DNA of 37,234 bases from DAOPMC01 sp035392025. GTDB lineage: Bacteria > Bacillota_I > Bacilli_A > RF39 > UBA660. The stretch covers positions 1 to 37,234 of the forward strand of contig DAOPMC010000008.1 in the NCBI GenBank assembly GCA_035392025.1. Reading direction: 5' to 3'. Under the pieces are notes generated by a model, which did not search any database, was not told the DNA's origin, and saw only the letters and a program-made list of their open reading frames with translations. The position numbers and the translations under genes are program-made. Positions 16,247 to 24,774 of this stretch are shown in pieces. How positions within the stretch are numbered: the first letter of the stretch is position 1; each line of letters starts with the position of its first letter.

Positions 16247-17326
16247 ATGAGTAGTTTAAGAATTATTGCACTTAGTAGTGCTAAAAATTTAGGAGAAAGC
16301 ATTAATAAATATTTACAAGAGAAAAGAAACACTGATGAGAATTTTTTAGTTCCAATTAAAGAAGTTCGATTTAATAATGGTGAAGGAAAAATAACAATTG
16401 AAGAAACAATAAGAGAAAAAGACGTTTACATATTAAGTGACATTGGTAATCATAGTTGTACGTATGAAATGTATGGTAAGACAAATTATATGGGCCCAGA
16501 TGAACATTTTCAAGATATTAAAAGAGTAATTTCAGCGATGAAAGGTCACTATAAATCAGCTTCAGTAGTGATGCCTTTATTATATGCATCACGTCAACAT
16601 AAAAGAAAAGGAAGAGAATCTCTTGACTGCTCAATCTCTCTTCAAGAATTACAAAATCTAGGTGTACGAGAGATAATAACATTTGATGCCCATGATCCAA
16701 ATGTAGAAAATGCAGTACCACTTCTAGCATTTGAAAATTTTTATCCAACATATTCTATTTTAGAAAAATTGGTGCATGATAAAAAAATAACCAAAGATAA
16801 TATTGATAAATGGATTGTTATCAGTCCTGATACTGGTGCAATGGATAGAGCAAAATACTGTGCTAATGTTTTAGGAACTGATGTTGGTATGTTTTATAAA
16901 AGAAGAGATTATTCAAAAATAGTAAATGGCAAAAATCCCATTATTGCCCATGAATATTTAGGCAAAGATATAAATGGATTAAATGCTATTATTGTCGATG
17001 ATATGATTGCATCAGGTGATTCAATATTGGAAGTTGCTAAAGAGCTTAAAAATCGTGGAGCAAAAGAAGTATTGTTAGTTTCAACATTTGCATTATTTAC
17101 AGCAGGAATTGAAAGATTTGATAATGCTCATAAAGAAAAACTATTTGATAAACTATATGCCACTAATTTAACCTATACACACGAATCATTATCAAAAATG
17201 GAATGGTTTAATTTAATAGATTGTTCAGCTTTTATGAGTGAAATAATTGATACTCTTAATCGAGAACAGTCAATATCATATTTAATTAATCGTAAAGAAA
17301 CTTTAATTAGAGAAAGAAAAAAATAG
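16247..17326 (+). CDS. prs: Ribose-phosphate pyrophosphokinase (PRPP synthetase), divergent form
   Basis: Makes PRPP from ribose 5-phosphate and ATP for nucleotide, His and Trp synthesis. Visible landmarks are the flexible loop with SRQHKRKGRES near residue 122, TFDAHDPN near 150 (metal-binding His), VISPDTGAMDRAK near 202 and the PRPP loop AIIVDDMIASGDSI near 252. At 359 residues it is about 40 longer than the usual enzyme, and the N-terminus and catalytic loop differ from the Bacillus form. It is likely the functional Prs of a divergent clade; no second copy is visible here to compare. Confidence 0.88.
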   Translation: MSSLRIIALSSAKNLGESINKYLQEKRNTDENFLVPIKEVRFNNGEGKITIEETIREKDVYILSDIGNHSCTYEMYGKTNYMGPDEHFQDIKRVISAMKGHYKSASVVMPLLYASRQHKRKGRESLDCSISLQELQNLGVREIITFDAHDPNVENAVPLLAFENFYPTYSILEKLVHDKKITKDNIDKWIVISPDTGAMDRAKYCANVLGTDVGMFYKRRDYSKIVNGKNPIIAHEYLGKDINGLNAIIVDDMIASGDSILEVAKELKNRGAKEVLLVSTFALFTAGIERFDNAHKEKLFDKLYATNLTYTHESLSKMEWFNLIDCSAFMSEIIDTLNREQSISYLINRKETLIRERKK

Positions 17327-17340
17327 GATACCTATTTTTT
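17318..17340. terminator. Bidirectional terminator spanning the prs and mscL stop codons
   Basis: AAAAAATAGG / CCTATTTTTT with a three-base loop. The 5' arm contains the prs TAG and the 3' arm contains the mscL TAG on the other strand, so one hairpin ends both convergent genes and their proteins. Confidence 0.85.
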
Positions 17341-17694
17341 CTTTTTTAACAAATCTCTTATTTCTTCTAAAAGAACTTCCTGTTTAGGTGGTTCTTTTTT
17401 TGTCTCTTTCTTATGAGTTAATTTGTTCATAAATTTGACTAAGAAAAATATACAGAAAGCTATGACTATAAAATCAACAATACTTTGAATAAACATTCCA
17501 TAAGCAATAACTGAATTACCAATTTTAAAACTAAGCGCTGAAAAATCAATTCCTCCAATTATTACACCAATAAGTGGCATCATAATGTTATCTACTAAAG
17601 ATGATACAATTTTCCCAAAAGCTGCTCCCATAATAACACCAACTGCTAAATCCATAACATTTCCTCTTTGAATAAACTTTTTAAACTCTTTCAT
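17332..17694 (-). CDS. mscL: Large-conductance mechanosensitive channel
   Basis: Pentameric channel that opens under membrane tension to release solutes on osmotic downshock. The 120-residue chain has the amphipathic start MKEFKKFIQRGN, the pore helix VMDLAVGVIMGAAFGKIVSS, a short outer loop, a second helix and a charged C-terminal bundle. GGAGG six bases upstream supports the ATG at 17694 rather than the GTG at 17706. Confidence 0.96.
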   Translation of the reverse strand: MKEFKKFIQRGNVMDLAVGVIMGAAFGKIVSSLVDNIMMPLIGVIIGGIDFSALSFKIGNSVIAYGMFIQSIVDFIVIAFCIFFLVKFMNKLTHKKETKKEPPKQEVLLEEIRDLLKKKK

Positions 17695-17730
17695 ACCTGC
17701 CTCCACTTAAATATTATAACATTTTATATA

Positions 17731-17760
17731 AAAAGAAAAGAGACAAATTATTTTGCCTCT
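17731..17760 (-). terminator. Terminator of rny
   Basis: AGAGGCAAA / TTTGTCTCT (one G-U pair) followed by a T-rich tail on the minus strand. The 5' arm and loop include the last rny codons and stop. Confidence 0.8.
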
Positions 17761-19301
17761 TCTTGAGCTCTTGTTTCTCTGATTACTGTAACCTTTATAG
17801 TTCCAGGATATTGCATTTCTTGTTCAATTTTTTCTTTGATTTCGCGAGCCATTTTATGAGCTGTTAAGTCATCGACTTCTTCTGGTTTAACTAGTACTCT
17901 TAATTCTCTACCAGCTTGAACTGCATAACTCTTATCGATTCCTTTCATACTATTTGTCATACTTTCTAGTTGTTCTAAACGTTGTAAGTAATTTTCTAAG
18001 GAATCATTTCTAGCTCCTGGACGAGATGCTGATAGACTATCTGCTATTTGAACAAGGACTGCAATAATACTTCTTGCCTCTTCATCTCCGTGATGAGACG
18101 CAATTGCATCAATCACAACTCCTGGCTCATGATATTTTTTAGCCAGATTTTTACCTATTTCAACATGGCTTCCTTCCACTTCATGATCAATCGCTTTACC
18201 AATGTCATGCATTAATCCTGCACGTTTGGCAAGTGCTACATTTTCACCAAGTTCTGATGCCATAAGTCCTGCTAGGTGTGCAACTTCTTTAGAATGAATC
18301 AAAGCATTTTGACCATAACTTGTTCTAAAATGAAGTTTTCCAATAGTTTCGACTAACTCTCTATCTACTCTTGTAATTCCAAGTTCAAATAAAGCTTCAT
18401 TACCATATTCAACTATCTTGTTCTTCATCTCTTTTACTGTTTTATCATACAATTCTTCAATTCTAGTTGGATGAATTCTACCATCTTTAATTAATCCTTC
18501 AATAGTAAGTCTTGCTGTCTCTCTTCTTAAAGGATCAAAGCTTGATATTACTATTGCTTCAGGTGTATCATCAATTATTAAATCAACCCCTGTAATAGAT
18601 TCGATAGTTCTAATATTTCTTCCTTCTCTACCAATAATTCTTCCTTTCATTTCATCATTAGGAAGGGCTATTGTAGATACTGTTTGTTCATTTGCCATAT
18701 CTGATGAATATTTTTGCATTGATGAAACCATCAGATCTTTAGCACCTTTATCTGCTGTTAATCTAGCAGCATCTTCTCTTTCTTTAATGTATGCTTCTAT
18801 TTCTTTAGACATAGTCTCTTCTACTTTGTCCATTATCAAATCATGCGCATCTTTTTTACTAAGACCACTGATTTTTGATAATAGTTCTAGTTGTTCTTCT
18901 TTAATTTTTTCCATTTCTTTTTGATCGTTTTGGATTTGTTTTTGCTTAGACTCTATTTTTTGCTCACGCTCATCAAGAAGTTGTTCTCGTTTTTGAAACA
19001 ATTCCTCTCTTTTATCAATTCCTGATTCACGTTGTTGTAATCTTTTCTCACTGTCTTTTAATTCTTCTTTACGATCTTTTATCTCTTTTTCAACATCCAA
19101 TTTATGCTTTTGTGCCTCTTCTTTTGCATCTAAAAGATAATCTCTTTTTATTTTTTCCGAATCTTTTCTAGCTTTTTCTAACAAATCGTCAATCTTTTTA
19201 TTTATATTGGTTTTCCTAATTGCAGAAATGGCAAAGACACTGCCAACTCCTGCTCCTATACCAACTACGACCAATGAAATGGAGATGAGTACACTACCCA
19301 T
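17748..19301 (-). CDS. rny: Ribonuclease Y
   Basis: Membrane-anchored endoribonuclease that starts mRNA decay. An N-terminal helix (about 3-25) is followed by a long charged coiled coil (about 30-150), a KH domain (GRIIGREGRNIRTIE near 225) and an HD domain with LMHDIGKAIDHE near 365. At 517 residues it matches Bacillus RNase Y. The ATG at 19301 follows GGAGG by seven bases; an in-frame TTG at 19316 would place that site inside the gene. A consensus promoter lies 60-90 bases upstream. Confidence 0.97.
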   Translation of the reverse strand: MGSVLISISLVVVGIGAGVGSVFAISAIRKTNINKKIDDLLEKARKDSEKIKRDYLLDAKEEAQKHKLDVEKEIKDRKEELKDSEKRLQQRESGIDKREELFQKREQLLDEREQKIESKQKQIQNDQKEMEKIKEEQLELLSKISGLSKKDAHDLIMDKVEETMSKEIEAYIKEREDAARLTADKGAKDLMVSSMQKYSSDMANEQTVSTIALPNDEMKGRIIGREGRNIRTIESITGVDLIIDDTPEAIVISSFDPLRRETARLTIEGLIKDGRIHPTRIEELYDKTVKEMKNKIVEYGNEALFELGITRVDRELVETIGKLHFRTSYGQNALIHSKEVAHLAGLMASELGENVALAKRAGLMHDIGKAIDHEVEGSHVEIGKNLAKKYHEPGVVIDAIASHHGDEEARSIIAVLVQIADSLSASRPGARNDSLENYLQRLEQLESMTNSMKGIDKSYAVQAGRELRVLVKPEEVDDLTAHKMAREIKEKIEQEMQYPGTIKVTVIRETRAQEEAK

Positions 19302-19360
19302 TTTTATAACCTCCAATTCAAAATTTATGTTAATTAAAATTAATCACTAACACTATCTTT

Positions 19361-19389
19361 ATTTTAAATTTCTTTTTCACATATGTCAA
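19361..19389 (-). promoter_or_regulatory. Promoter of rny
   Basis: -35 TTGACA, 17-base spacer, -10 TAAAAT on the minus strand, leaving a leader of roughly 50 bases. Confidence 0.75.
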
Positions 19390-19396
19390 GATAAAC

Positions 19397-19439
19397 AAAA
19401 AAGCGATATAAGTAATTTACGCCTAATTCCATATCGCTT
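19397..19439 (-). terminator. Terminator of the TasA-like/SipW/Hint operon
   Basis: AAGCGATAT / ATATCGCTT with a long loop and a run of six Ts on the minus strand. The stop codon of the Hint protein lies in the loop. Confidence 0.8.
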
Positions 19440-21771
19440 CAAAATACATTCCATGATTAACTTTTACCTCATCACCTGGTAAATAATATTTATTATCGCC
19501 AGTATTATACCAGCCAACAAAGGTTTTGTTATTTACACTTTTAGGATTTCTTAATGTATAAACTGAACCTTCTAGCATCAAATAATTACTTCTATTAAAA
19601 TTAGCAACTACATCATCACTAGTTGTAACCATCCATAAATTTCCTAAATTATTGCTTATAGGTAATTTTAACATACTTGGATTTGTCTGATTAGTTTTAA
19701 AATAATATAGTAGCAAATCAAGGGATAAATAACCATTATTTACTAAGTATTTTGCCTCTCCTGCTCTTAAACCAACGTACATATAATGTGTAAGGCCTGA
19801 ACTTAATTGGTTGTATGAATACAGATCTCCACTAGATAAATACTCATTTCTAGATTCTGGCCATGTTATATTATTAGTAAATCCATAAAGATTAGATAGC
19901 ATAACAGTTCCATCTGTGGTTAAAATATTATTAGCAAAAACATTATAATATCTTGTAGATACCACATGATAATAATTTACTTCTTCATATATAGTTTTAA
20001 TGCTTGTAACTTTAACCGTTTCTAACTTATTATTTTTCATTATTACAACATTCGTTCCAATTTTAAAATTATCTTTATCAAGAACTGTAACAAACATATT
20101 TAAATCTTTATTAAATAATCCATGATTTAAGACTGTTTTTAGCACTGTACCATCATCAAAAGTGATTAGTTGATGATTTGATGCTGTTCCTTTTTTCTCT
20201 AACCAAATTGGATATTCATAAACAAATCGTCCTTCATCATATGACCATACCTTTAATAAGTCAGTATAGCTTATATCTTCAATATTTTTATAAGTTCCAT
20301 CAGCAAGTGCTATCTTTGTACCTTCCACTAAACAAATATTAATTTTACCTTTTCCTGTTATAACTATATCACCATCAACCGATGGAACAGTTCCAGCTCC
20401 AGAACTAGAACTATATGTATAATTACTGATTGAATTACCATCTTTTGTGACAGTTATACTAGATGGTAAAGAATAACCACTACTTGCCGATATTGTAAAA
20501 GACAATGCATTCCCACGTGTGATTGTACTAACCCCACTTGCACTTCCATTGGTTATATTATATGTTACCGAAAAAGTCCATTTCATAGCAGTAGAATTTG
20601 ATAATCGACAATTAGTAGTACTAGTAGTTGCACTAGGGCAAGAACTATCACCAGAATTATCAGCTTCATCTATTCCATAAACTGTTGCATGATACGTTGC
20701 CTCACTCTGATTAGTAAAAGAATATGATGTTGTGTTTCCATCTACATTTTGAGTGGTAATTACATTATTATCTGAATCATATAGCGTAATTATATATTGT
20801 GAAACTGGTGCTCCTCCACTATCAGTTCTTGACCAATTAGCAGTAAATGTTCCAACTGTATTTACAATATTAAGGGATACTGCTCCTATTTGAGGCGGAG
20901 TATAATCTTCATATCCCGGTGTTGCTTCAGTTGCGATAGCAAGATTTGTAAGTGTATAATTAGTTCCTCCAGTACTTAAAATAACATCTGTAGTATAGCT
21001 ATTCTTATAATAGATTACACCACTATCTTTCTTTTTTATATATACTGTAATTAAATCAGTATCAGATGCTGTAATTGTCATTGTAGATAAACTATTACCA
21101 TTTCCATCAACTAACTCAAACTTATCATTACTTAATGAAATTGTGTAATAAATAGATGAATTATTTAGATTAACAACATCAACCGCAATTGGTGAAGTTG
21201 GACTACTACTTGTTATTGATGCCGTTGTTGTTGCACTGGCTGCATAAAACGATCCGCTATTAGCAAAATTAAAAATCATAATTAAATCATAGTCCCCTGC
21301 TGTTGCAGTTGATGCATAATGATAGTTTAAAGTAAAAGTAGTAGACTCTCCAGGAAGTAAATAATCATTAATATCAATCCCACCTGATATCTCATAACTG
21401 ATAATATCACTTATTGCAGAACTAACATTAAATGTCTCTCCAGTATATCTTTGAACACTATTTGTCCCATTGGCAACAGTTATACTATATGTTATGTATG
21501 CTAAATCACTATTTCCAAATGTCAATGCTGTTTCAATCGTTGGTGCATCATAAACTGGTAATAGTGTTTCAGTAACACCATTGTAATCAGTAATACTGAA
21601 ATCTTCTACAAAAATGCTTCCATATCTATCCGCACTAGTTGATCCTATTATATTAATAGTAGATTGTACTGCAGCATAACCAATACTAATGCAAAAAATT
21701 ACTGTAATTGCTGCAATAATTAATTTTTTGTTTAAACTTTTATTATTAACTTGTCTATATTTCTTTTTCAT
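19423..21771 (-). CDS. Secreted surface protein with SipW-type leader, FnIII, Hint domain and InlB-type repeat
   Basis: A 782-residue modular protein. Residues 1-45 form a leader with a hydrophobic core and the motif GYAAVQSTINIIGSTSA, shared with the short protein at 24022-24561, implying SipW cleavage. Beta-rich modules follow: ~50-180, ~190-290, a fibronectin III-like domain (~292-375) and another beta-sandwich (~398-475). Residues 480-625 resemble a Hint (hedgehog/intein) domain: CLVEGTKIALADG with Cys480, block-B His550 in VLNHGLFN, and a YYNVFANNIL end block, but the His-Asn that normally ends an intein is replaced by Thr-Asp. The C-terminus (~723-782) looks like a Listeria-Bacteroides repeat (KTFVGWYN...YFEAIWN). 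No LPXTG signal is seen. Last gene of a four-gene operon, overlapping its predecessor by 17 bases. Domain calls fairly sure; function inferred. Confidence 0.8.
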   Translation of the reverse strand: MKKKYRQVNNKSLNKKLIIAAITVIFCISIGYAAVQSTINIIGSTSADRYGSIFVEDFSITDYNGVTETLLPVYDAPTIETALTFGNSDLAYITYSITVANGTNSVQRYTGETFNVSSAISDIISYEISGGIDINDYLLPGESTTFTLNYHYASTATAGDYDLIMIFNFANSGSFYAASATTTASITSSSPTSPIAVDVVNLNNSSIYYTISLSNDKFELVDGNGNSLSTMTITASDTDLITVYIKKKDSGVIYYKNSYTTDVILSTGGTNYTLTNLAIATEATPGYEDYTPPQIGAVSLNIVNTVGTFTANWSRTDSGGAPVSQYIITLYDSDNNVITTQNVDGNTTSYSFTNQSEATYHATVYGIDEADNSGDSSCPSATTSTTNCRLSNSTAMKWTFSVTYNITNGSASGVSTITRGNALSFTISASSGYSLPSSITVTKDGNSISNYTYSSSSGAGTVPSVDGDIVITGKGKINICLVEGTKIALADGTYKNIEDISYTDLLKVWSYDEGRFVYEYPIWLEKKGTASNHQLITFDDGTVLKTVLNHGLFNKDLNMFVTVLDKDNFKIGTNVVIMKNNKLETVKVTSIKTIYEEVNYYHVVSTRYYNVFANNILTTDGTVMLSNLYGFTNNITWPESRNEYLSSGDLYSYNQLSSGLTHYMYVGLRAGEAKYLVNNGYLSLDLLLYYFKTNQTNPSMLKLPISNNLGNLWMVTTSDDVVANFNRSNYLMLEGSVYTLRNPKSVNNKTFVGWYNTGDNKYYLPGDEVKVNHGMYFEAIWN

Positions 21772-22843
21772 TTTTTATATCCTCAACAACTAAATAATAA
21801 ACATATACCAATTTTGAATTAGTGGGAACAATAAAAGCACTTTTCATTTTTCTTTCTGATTCAATAAATAATATCGGAGCTTGACTACTATTTCTAACCT
21901 CAAATAGATCTTCAAACTCTTCTACTTGTACTACTTGAAAACCTTTATAACTTATGACACTCTTAATTTTGGATATATATCTACCATAATCTTTAAATAT
22001 TTTTTTAAGTATATTCATATATATTGTTTCAGCACTTCTTGTTCTAATACAATAAATAACTAAATATGTTAAAAATATTAAAGATACAATAAATACCATA
22101 CATCCCACAACAAATACTACTTTATTGACAATTGAGACATTTCTACATTCTAGTAGCTTATCATCACTATTTGAAAGTGAATAACTCATAGAAACGTCTA
22201 CTGTTTGAGTAGTTAGAGGTATTGATAGACTAATAACGGCATTATCATCTAATTTTGATTCAAACCCTTCACATTCCCCTTCTATTCCAACATACATCTG
22301 CAAAGTAATACTGCTAGTTGTATAATTTAACTTGTATTTTTTAAGAAATGTCTGAACTAAATTATTGTAATAATTATAATCTAATAAAGCTTTCTCACTT
22401 AAAGCAAAACTATTTGAACCATCTTTATTATCAAAGTATTTTTTTGCAACTACATCGTCTACTTTTTGATATAGTGTTTTGCCATTGGCATCTAATACTT
22501 CCGTAATTGCCTCTATATAATAGTAATATGAAAAATCTATAGTATCATCTAGTACAAGTGAATAGTCAAATAAGACCTCAACATGATCAATTAAACTTGC
22601 TATATATTGTTGATCTTTCTCTAGATATTCACCAAAGTAATCACTTTCTTTTAAGTATACTTTATAATCCAAATTACTCTTTTCATCATAATGAATATAA
22701 TAATTTTTATTAGCATCTATTGCTAAAATAATACATCCTACGGAAAGTGCAACTAGGGCTGCAACCAAAAAGGACAAAAATAATATTTTTCGTCTACGAG
22801 CTACTAATTCAGCAACAATTTTATTTGATCGCTTCTTATTCAA
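21755..22843 (-). CDS. DUF5305-like two-pass membrane protein
   Basis: A 362-residue protein with a basic N-terminus, a membrane helix at about 20-42, an outer domain (~45-238) rich in Tyr and Asp, a second helix at ~241-266 and a cytoplasmic tail. The tail reads like the end of DUF5305 proteins (VEEFEDLFEVRNSSQAPILF, then a VYVYYLV strand), which are known next to SipW-type signal peptidases. Function unknown; a chaperone, anchor or assembly factor for the neighbouring secreted proteins is an inference. It starts at a TTG (22843) with AGGAAGGAA upstream, 12 bases after the peptidase gene. Confidence 0.7.
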   Translation of the reverse strand: MNKKRSNKIVAELVARRRKILFLSFLVAALVALSVGCIILAIDANKNYYIHYDEKSNLDYKVYLKESDYFGEYLEKDQQYIASLIDHVEVLFDYSLVLDDTIDFSYYYYIEAITEVLDANGKTLYQKVDDVVAKKYFDNKDGSNSFALSEKALLDYNYYNNLVQTFLKKYKLNYTTSSITLQMYVGIEGECEGFESKLDDNAVISLSIPLTTQTVDVSMSYSLSNSDDKLLECRNVSIVNKVVFVVGCMVFIVSLIFLTYLVIYCIRTRSAETIYMNILKKIFKDYGRYISKIKSVISYKGFQVVQVEEFEDLFEVRNSSQAPILFIESERKMKSAFIVPTNSKLVYVYYLVVEDIKNEKEI

Positions 22844-22855
22844 TGCAATTCCTTC

Positions 22856-23986
22856 CTAACTTAATTTAAATAAATTTCTGATCCATATTGATGGATATCC
22901 TATATATTTAATTGATGCCTTTACTATTCCTTCCACATCATCCTGATATACATAACCACTATCGGCTAGTTCATTTTTATCGCCTTTGGTAACATAAACA
23001 TAATTGCCATTAAATACCCCTATTTCAATTACTCTATGCACAACACTCCTATTATTTTTTTCATAGATAATGATATTACCTATCTCTATCTTTTGGTCAT
23101 CATATCTTTCAAATATAACAGCATCTCCGGAATTAAATGTCCCCCCCATAGAATTACTTCCTATTGATAATATTCCCCATCTAAATTTGCAAGAAACTAA
23201 GCCTGCAAGAAGAGTTACAAATATTAATGTTACAGCAGTTGCTATATTACTCTTATTATTTTTTCTTCGTAAGTTTTCAAATGTTAATCGATCATACATG
23301 TATGTAATTAATAAATAAAATAATATTGGATATGCTATTTTAAATATTGATCTAAAGAACACATATGTATTGGGTACTATTGGAATTAAATAATAACTCA
23401 AAATAACAATAACACGATATATTACAATTGGTTTATAGCCATAACTTAAAGTTAATCTATTATAAACTATATTACTTGCAACACTTGGAAATAGTACTAG
23501 GCCCATGAATTCTAGTGTATCGGATAAACTCGAGAAATTGTAACTACCACCAAATAAATTTACATCCATAAGTACTAGCATAATAATACATAATACTTCA
23601 AACTTCTTATCTTTATTAAATTGATTAGATAATAGATATCTTATTAATTCAATTATTACTAGTGCTACAATCGTTGGTATAATCAAAATTATAATGTTGT
23701 TAAAACTAAGTTTAATAATATTATTGGAAAATCCATCAAATAATCCAGTGATGTAAAATACCACAATCTGAAATATTGCAATAATACTCATTACAAATAT
23801 TACGGAATTTTTCTGATAAAAACAGTCTTTGCGATATTTAAAAAATAGAAGTGATAAGAAAAATATTCCCAGTAATACTATAGATCCAACAATTCTCGAG
23901 AAAACACCTAACACAAATAGATTAAGGAGTAGTAACACAATAATAGATACTACAAAAATATAAATTTTAAAGTTAGTTCTTTTCAT
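22856..23986 (-). CDS. sipW: SipW/ER-type signal peptidase with long N-terminal membrane domain
   Basis: The C-terminal ~125 residues form an S26 signal peptidase of the ER/SipW class: nucleophile Ser279 in IGSNSMGG, His317 in RSVVHRVIE (replacing the Lys of ordinary type I enzymes) and Asp336 in TKGDKN. It probably removes leaders of the two GYAA-motif proteins in its operon, outside the membrane. Unusually the peptidase is preceded by ~250 residues with about seven or eight membrane helices, making the protein 376 residues against ~190 for SipW of Bacillus. The extra part is unrecognised. AAGGAG precedes the ATG. Confidence 0.87.
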   Translation of the reverse strand: MKRTNFKIYIFVVSIIVLLLLNLFVLGVFSRIVGSIVLLGIFFLSLLFFKYRKDCFYQKNSVIFVMSIIAIFQIVVFYITGLFDGFSNNIIKLSFNNIIILIIPTIVALVIIELIRYLLSNQFNKDKKFEVLCIIMLVLMDVNLFGGSYNFSSLSDTLEFMGLVLFPSVASNIVYNRLTLSYGYKPIVIYRVIVILSYYLIPIVPNTYVFFRSIFKIAYPILFYLLITYMYDRLTFENLRRKNNKSNIATAVTLIFVTLLAGLVSCKFRWGILSIGSNSMGGTFNSGDAVIFERYDDQKIEIGNIIIYEKNNRSVVHRVIEIGVFNGNYVYVTKGDKNELADSGYVYQDDVEGIVKASIKYIGYPSIWIRNLFKLS

Positions 23987-24021
23987 ATTTATACTCCTTA
24001 ACTAATTTCTATTATTATCCT

Positions 24022-24561
24022 TTATTCACCAGCTGTTGCAGTAACTGCTACATTAAATGTCGTTGCTGATATTGCATTTGCTGTAGGTTTTGCTAGAGTA
24101 ACCGTTACTTTTACATAAAATACTTGGTTTGCAGCAACACTTGTTGGTGGAGTTGCACTGTAAGTCCCATCTTCTGTCGTTGAATATGTAACAGCAATAG
24201 TGAAGTGAGCATCGCTTGTTGCATCGCCAGTTACTGTTGCTTGAATATTTGTTGCAGTTAGATCAGCACTTGTGTTTTTTGCTTCAAATATTGCAGAACC
24301 ATAATCATTTTTTGATTGTAAGGCTGATACTGTCATAGTTGCACCTTTTGTTGAACCATAAGTTCCTGAAACTGTAATATTAGCATCAGTCTTTGCTGTA
24401 ACAATTGTATGATTAGTAACAAATACTACAGAAAAATCATCAGCAATCGCAGCAGTAGATCCAGCAATATTAATGGTATCAGTAGCAGCTGCATAACCAA
24501 TTCCTAAAGCCAGTACCAAAACTACAGCAAGTAAAATTAATCCTTTCCTCTTATTTTTCAT
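24022..24561 (-). CDS. Small secreted TasA/camelysin-like protein
   Basis: A 179-residue secreted protein. The N-terminus is KNKRKG plus a hydrophobic core, then GYAAATDTINIAGSTAA, the same pattern as in the 782-residue protein. The mature part is rich in Thr, Ala and Val, nearly Cys-free and predicted all-beta, as in TasA/camelysin-type fibre or matrix subunits. It is the first gene of the operon, with AGGAGGTG, a GC hairpin and a consensus promoter upstream, so it is probably the most expressed product and the major subunit. Classification rests on leader pattern and its SipW neighbour, not on strong identity; confidence is moderate for family, good for secretion. Confidence 0.7.
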   Translation of the reverse strand: MKNKRKGLILLAVVLVLALGIGYAAATDTINIAGSTAAIADDFSVVFVTNHTIVTAKTDANITVSGTYGSTKGATMTVSALQSKNDYGSAIFEAKNTSADLTATNIQATVTGDATSDAHFTIAVTYSTTEDGTYSATPPTSVAANQVFYVKVTVTLAKPTANAISATTFNVAVTATAGE

Positions 24562-24576
24562 AATTCACCTCCTCTT

Positions 24577-24589
24577 GCGCCATCGGCGC
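24577..24589 (-). promoter_or_regulatory. GC-rich leader hairpin next to the TasA-like ribosome binding site
   Basis: GCGCC / GGCGC with a three-base loop, ending three bases before the AGGAGGTG of the operon's first gene. It is strikingly GC-rich for this leader and has no U run, so it is not a terminator; it may tune translation or stabilise the 5' end. Confidence 0.5.
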
Positions 24590-24660
24590 CATAACAATAA
24601 ATCATAAGATTTTATAACAAAAGCATCTACTTATTCTCATATACTCTTATTATATAAATA

Positions 24661-24690
24661 AGTATAACATTGCTATATTTTAAATGTCAA
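24661..24690 (-). promoter_or_regulatory. Promoter of the TasA-like/SipW/Hint operon
   Basis: -35 TTGACA, 18-base spacer, -10 TATACT on the minus strand; predicted leader about 90 bases. The 24562-24774 gap also holds the dacA upstream region. Confidence 0.65.
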
Positions 24691-24774
24691 TTATATTTCT
24701 AATCATCAGAGTTCTTTAAAAGCAAAAATCTTTATGTTCAACATTATCCGTGATATAATAAAAATGGTGATTGA

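Noticed and set aside
19893..20334. A complete splicing intein with homing endonuclease in the surface protein
   Set aside because: There is no endonuclease motif, the terminal His-Asn is missing, and the host protein would have no conserved insertion site; a Hint-type domain is the better description.
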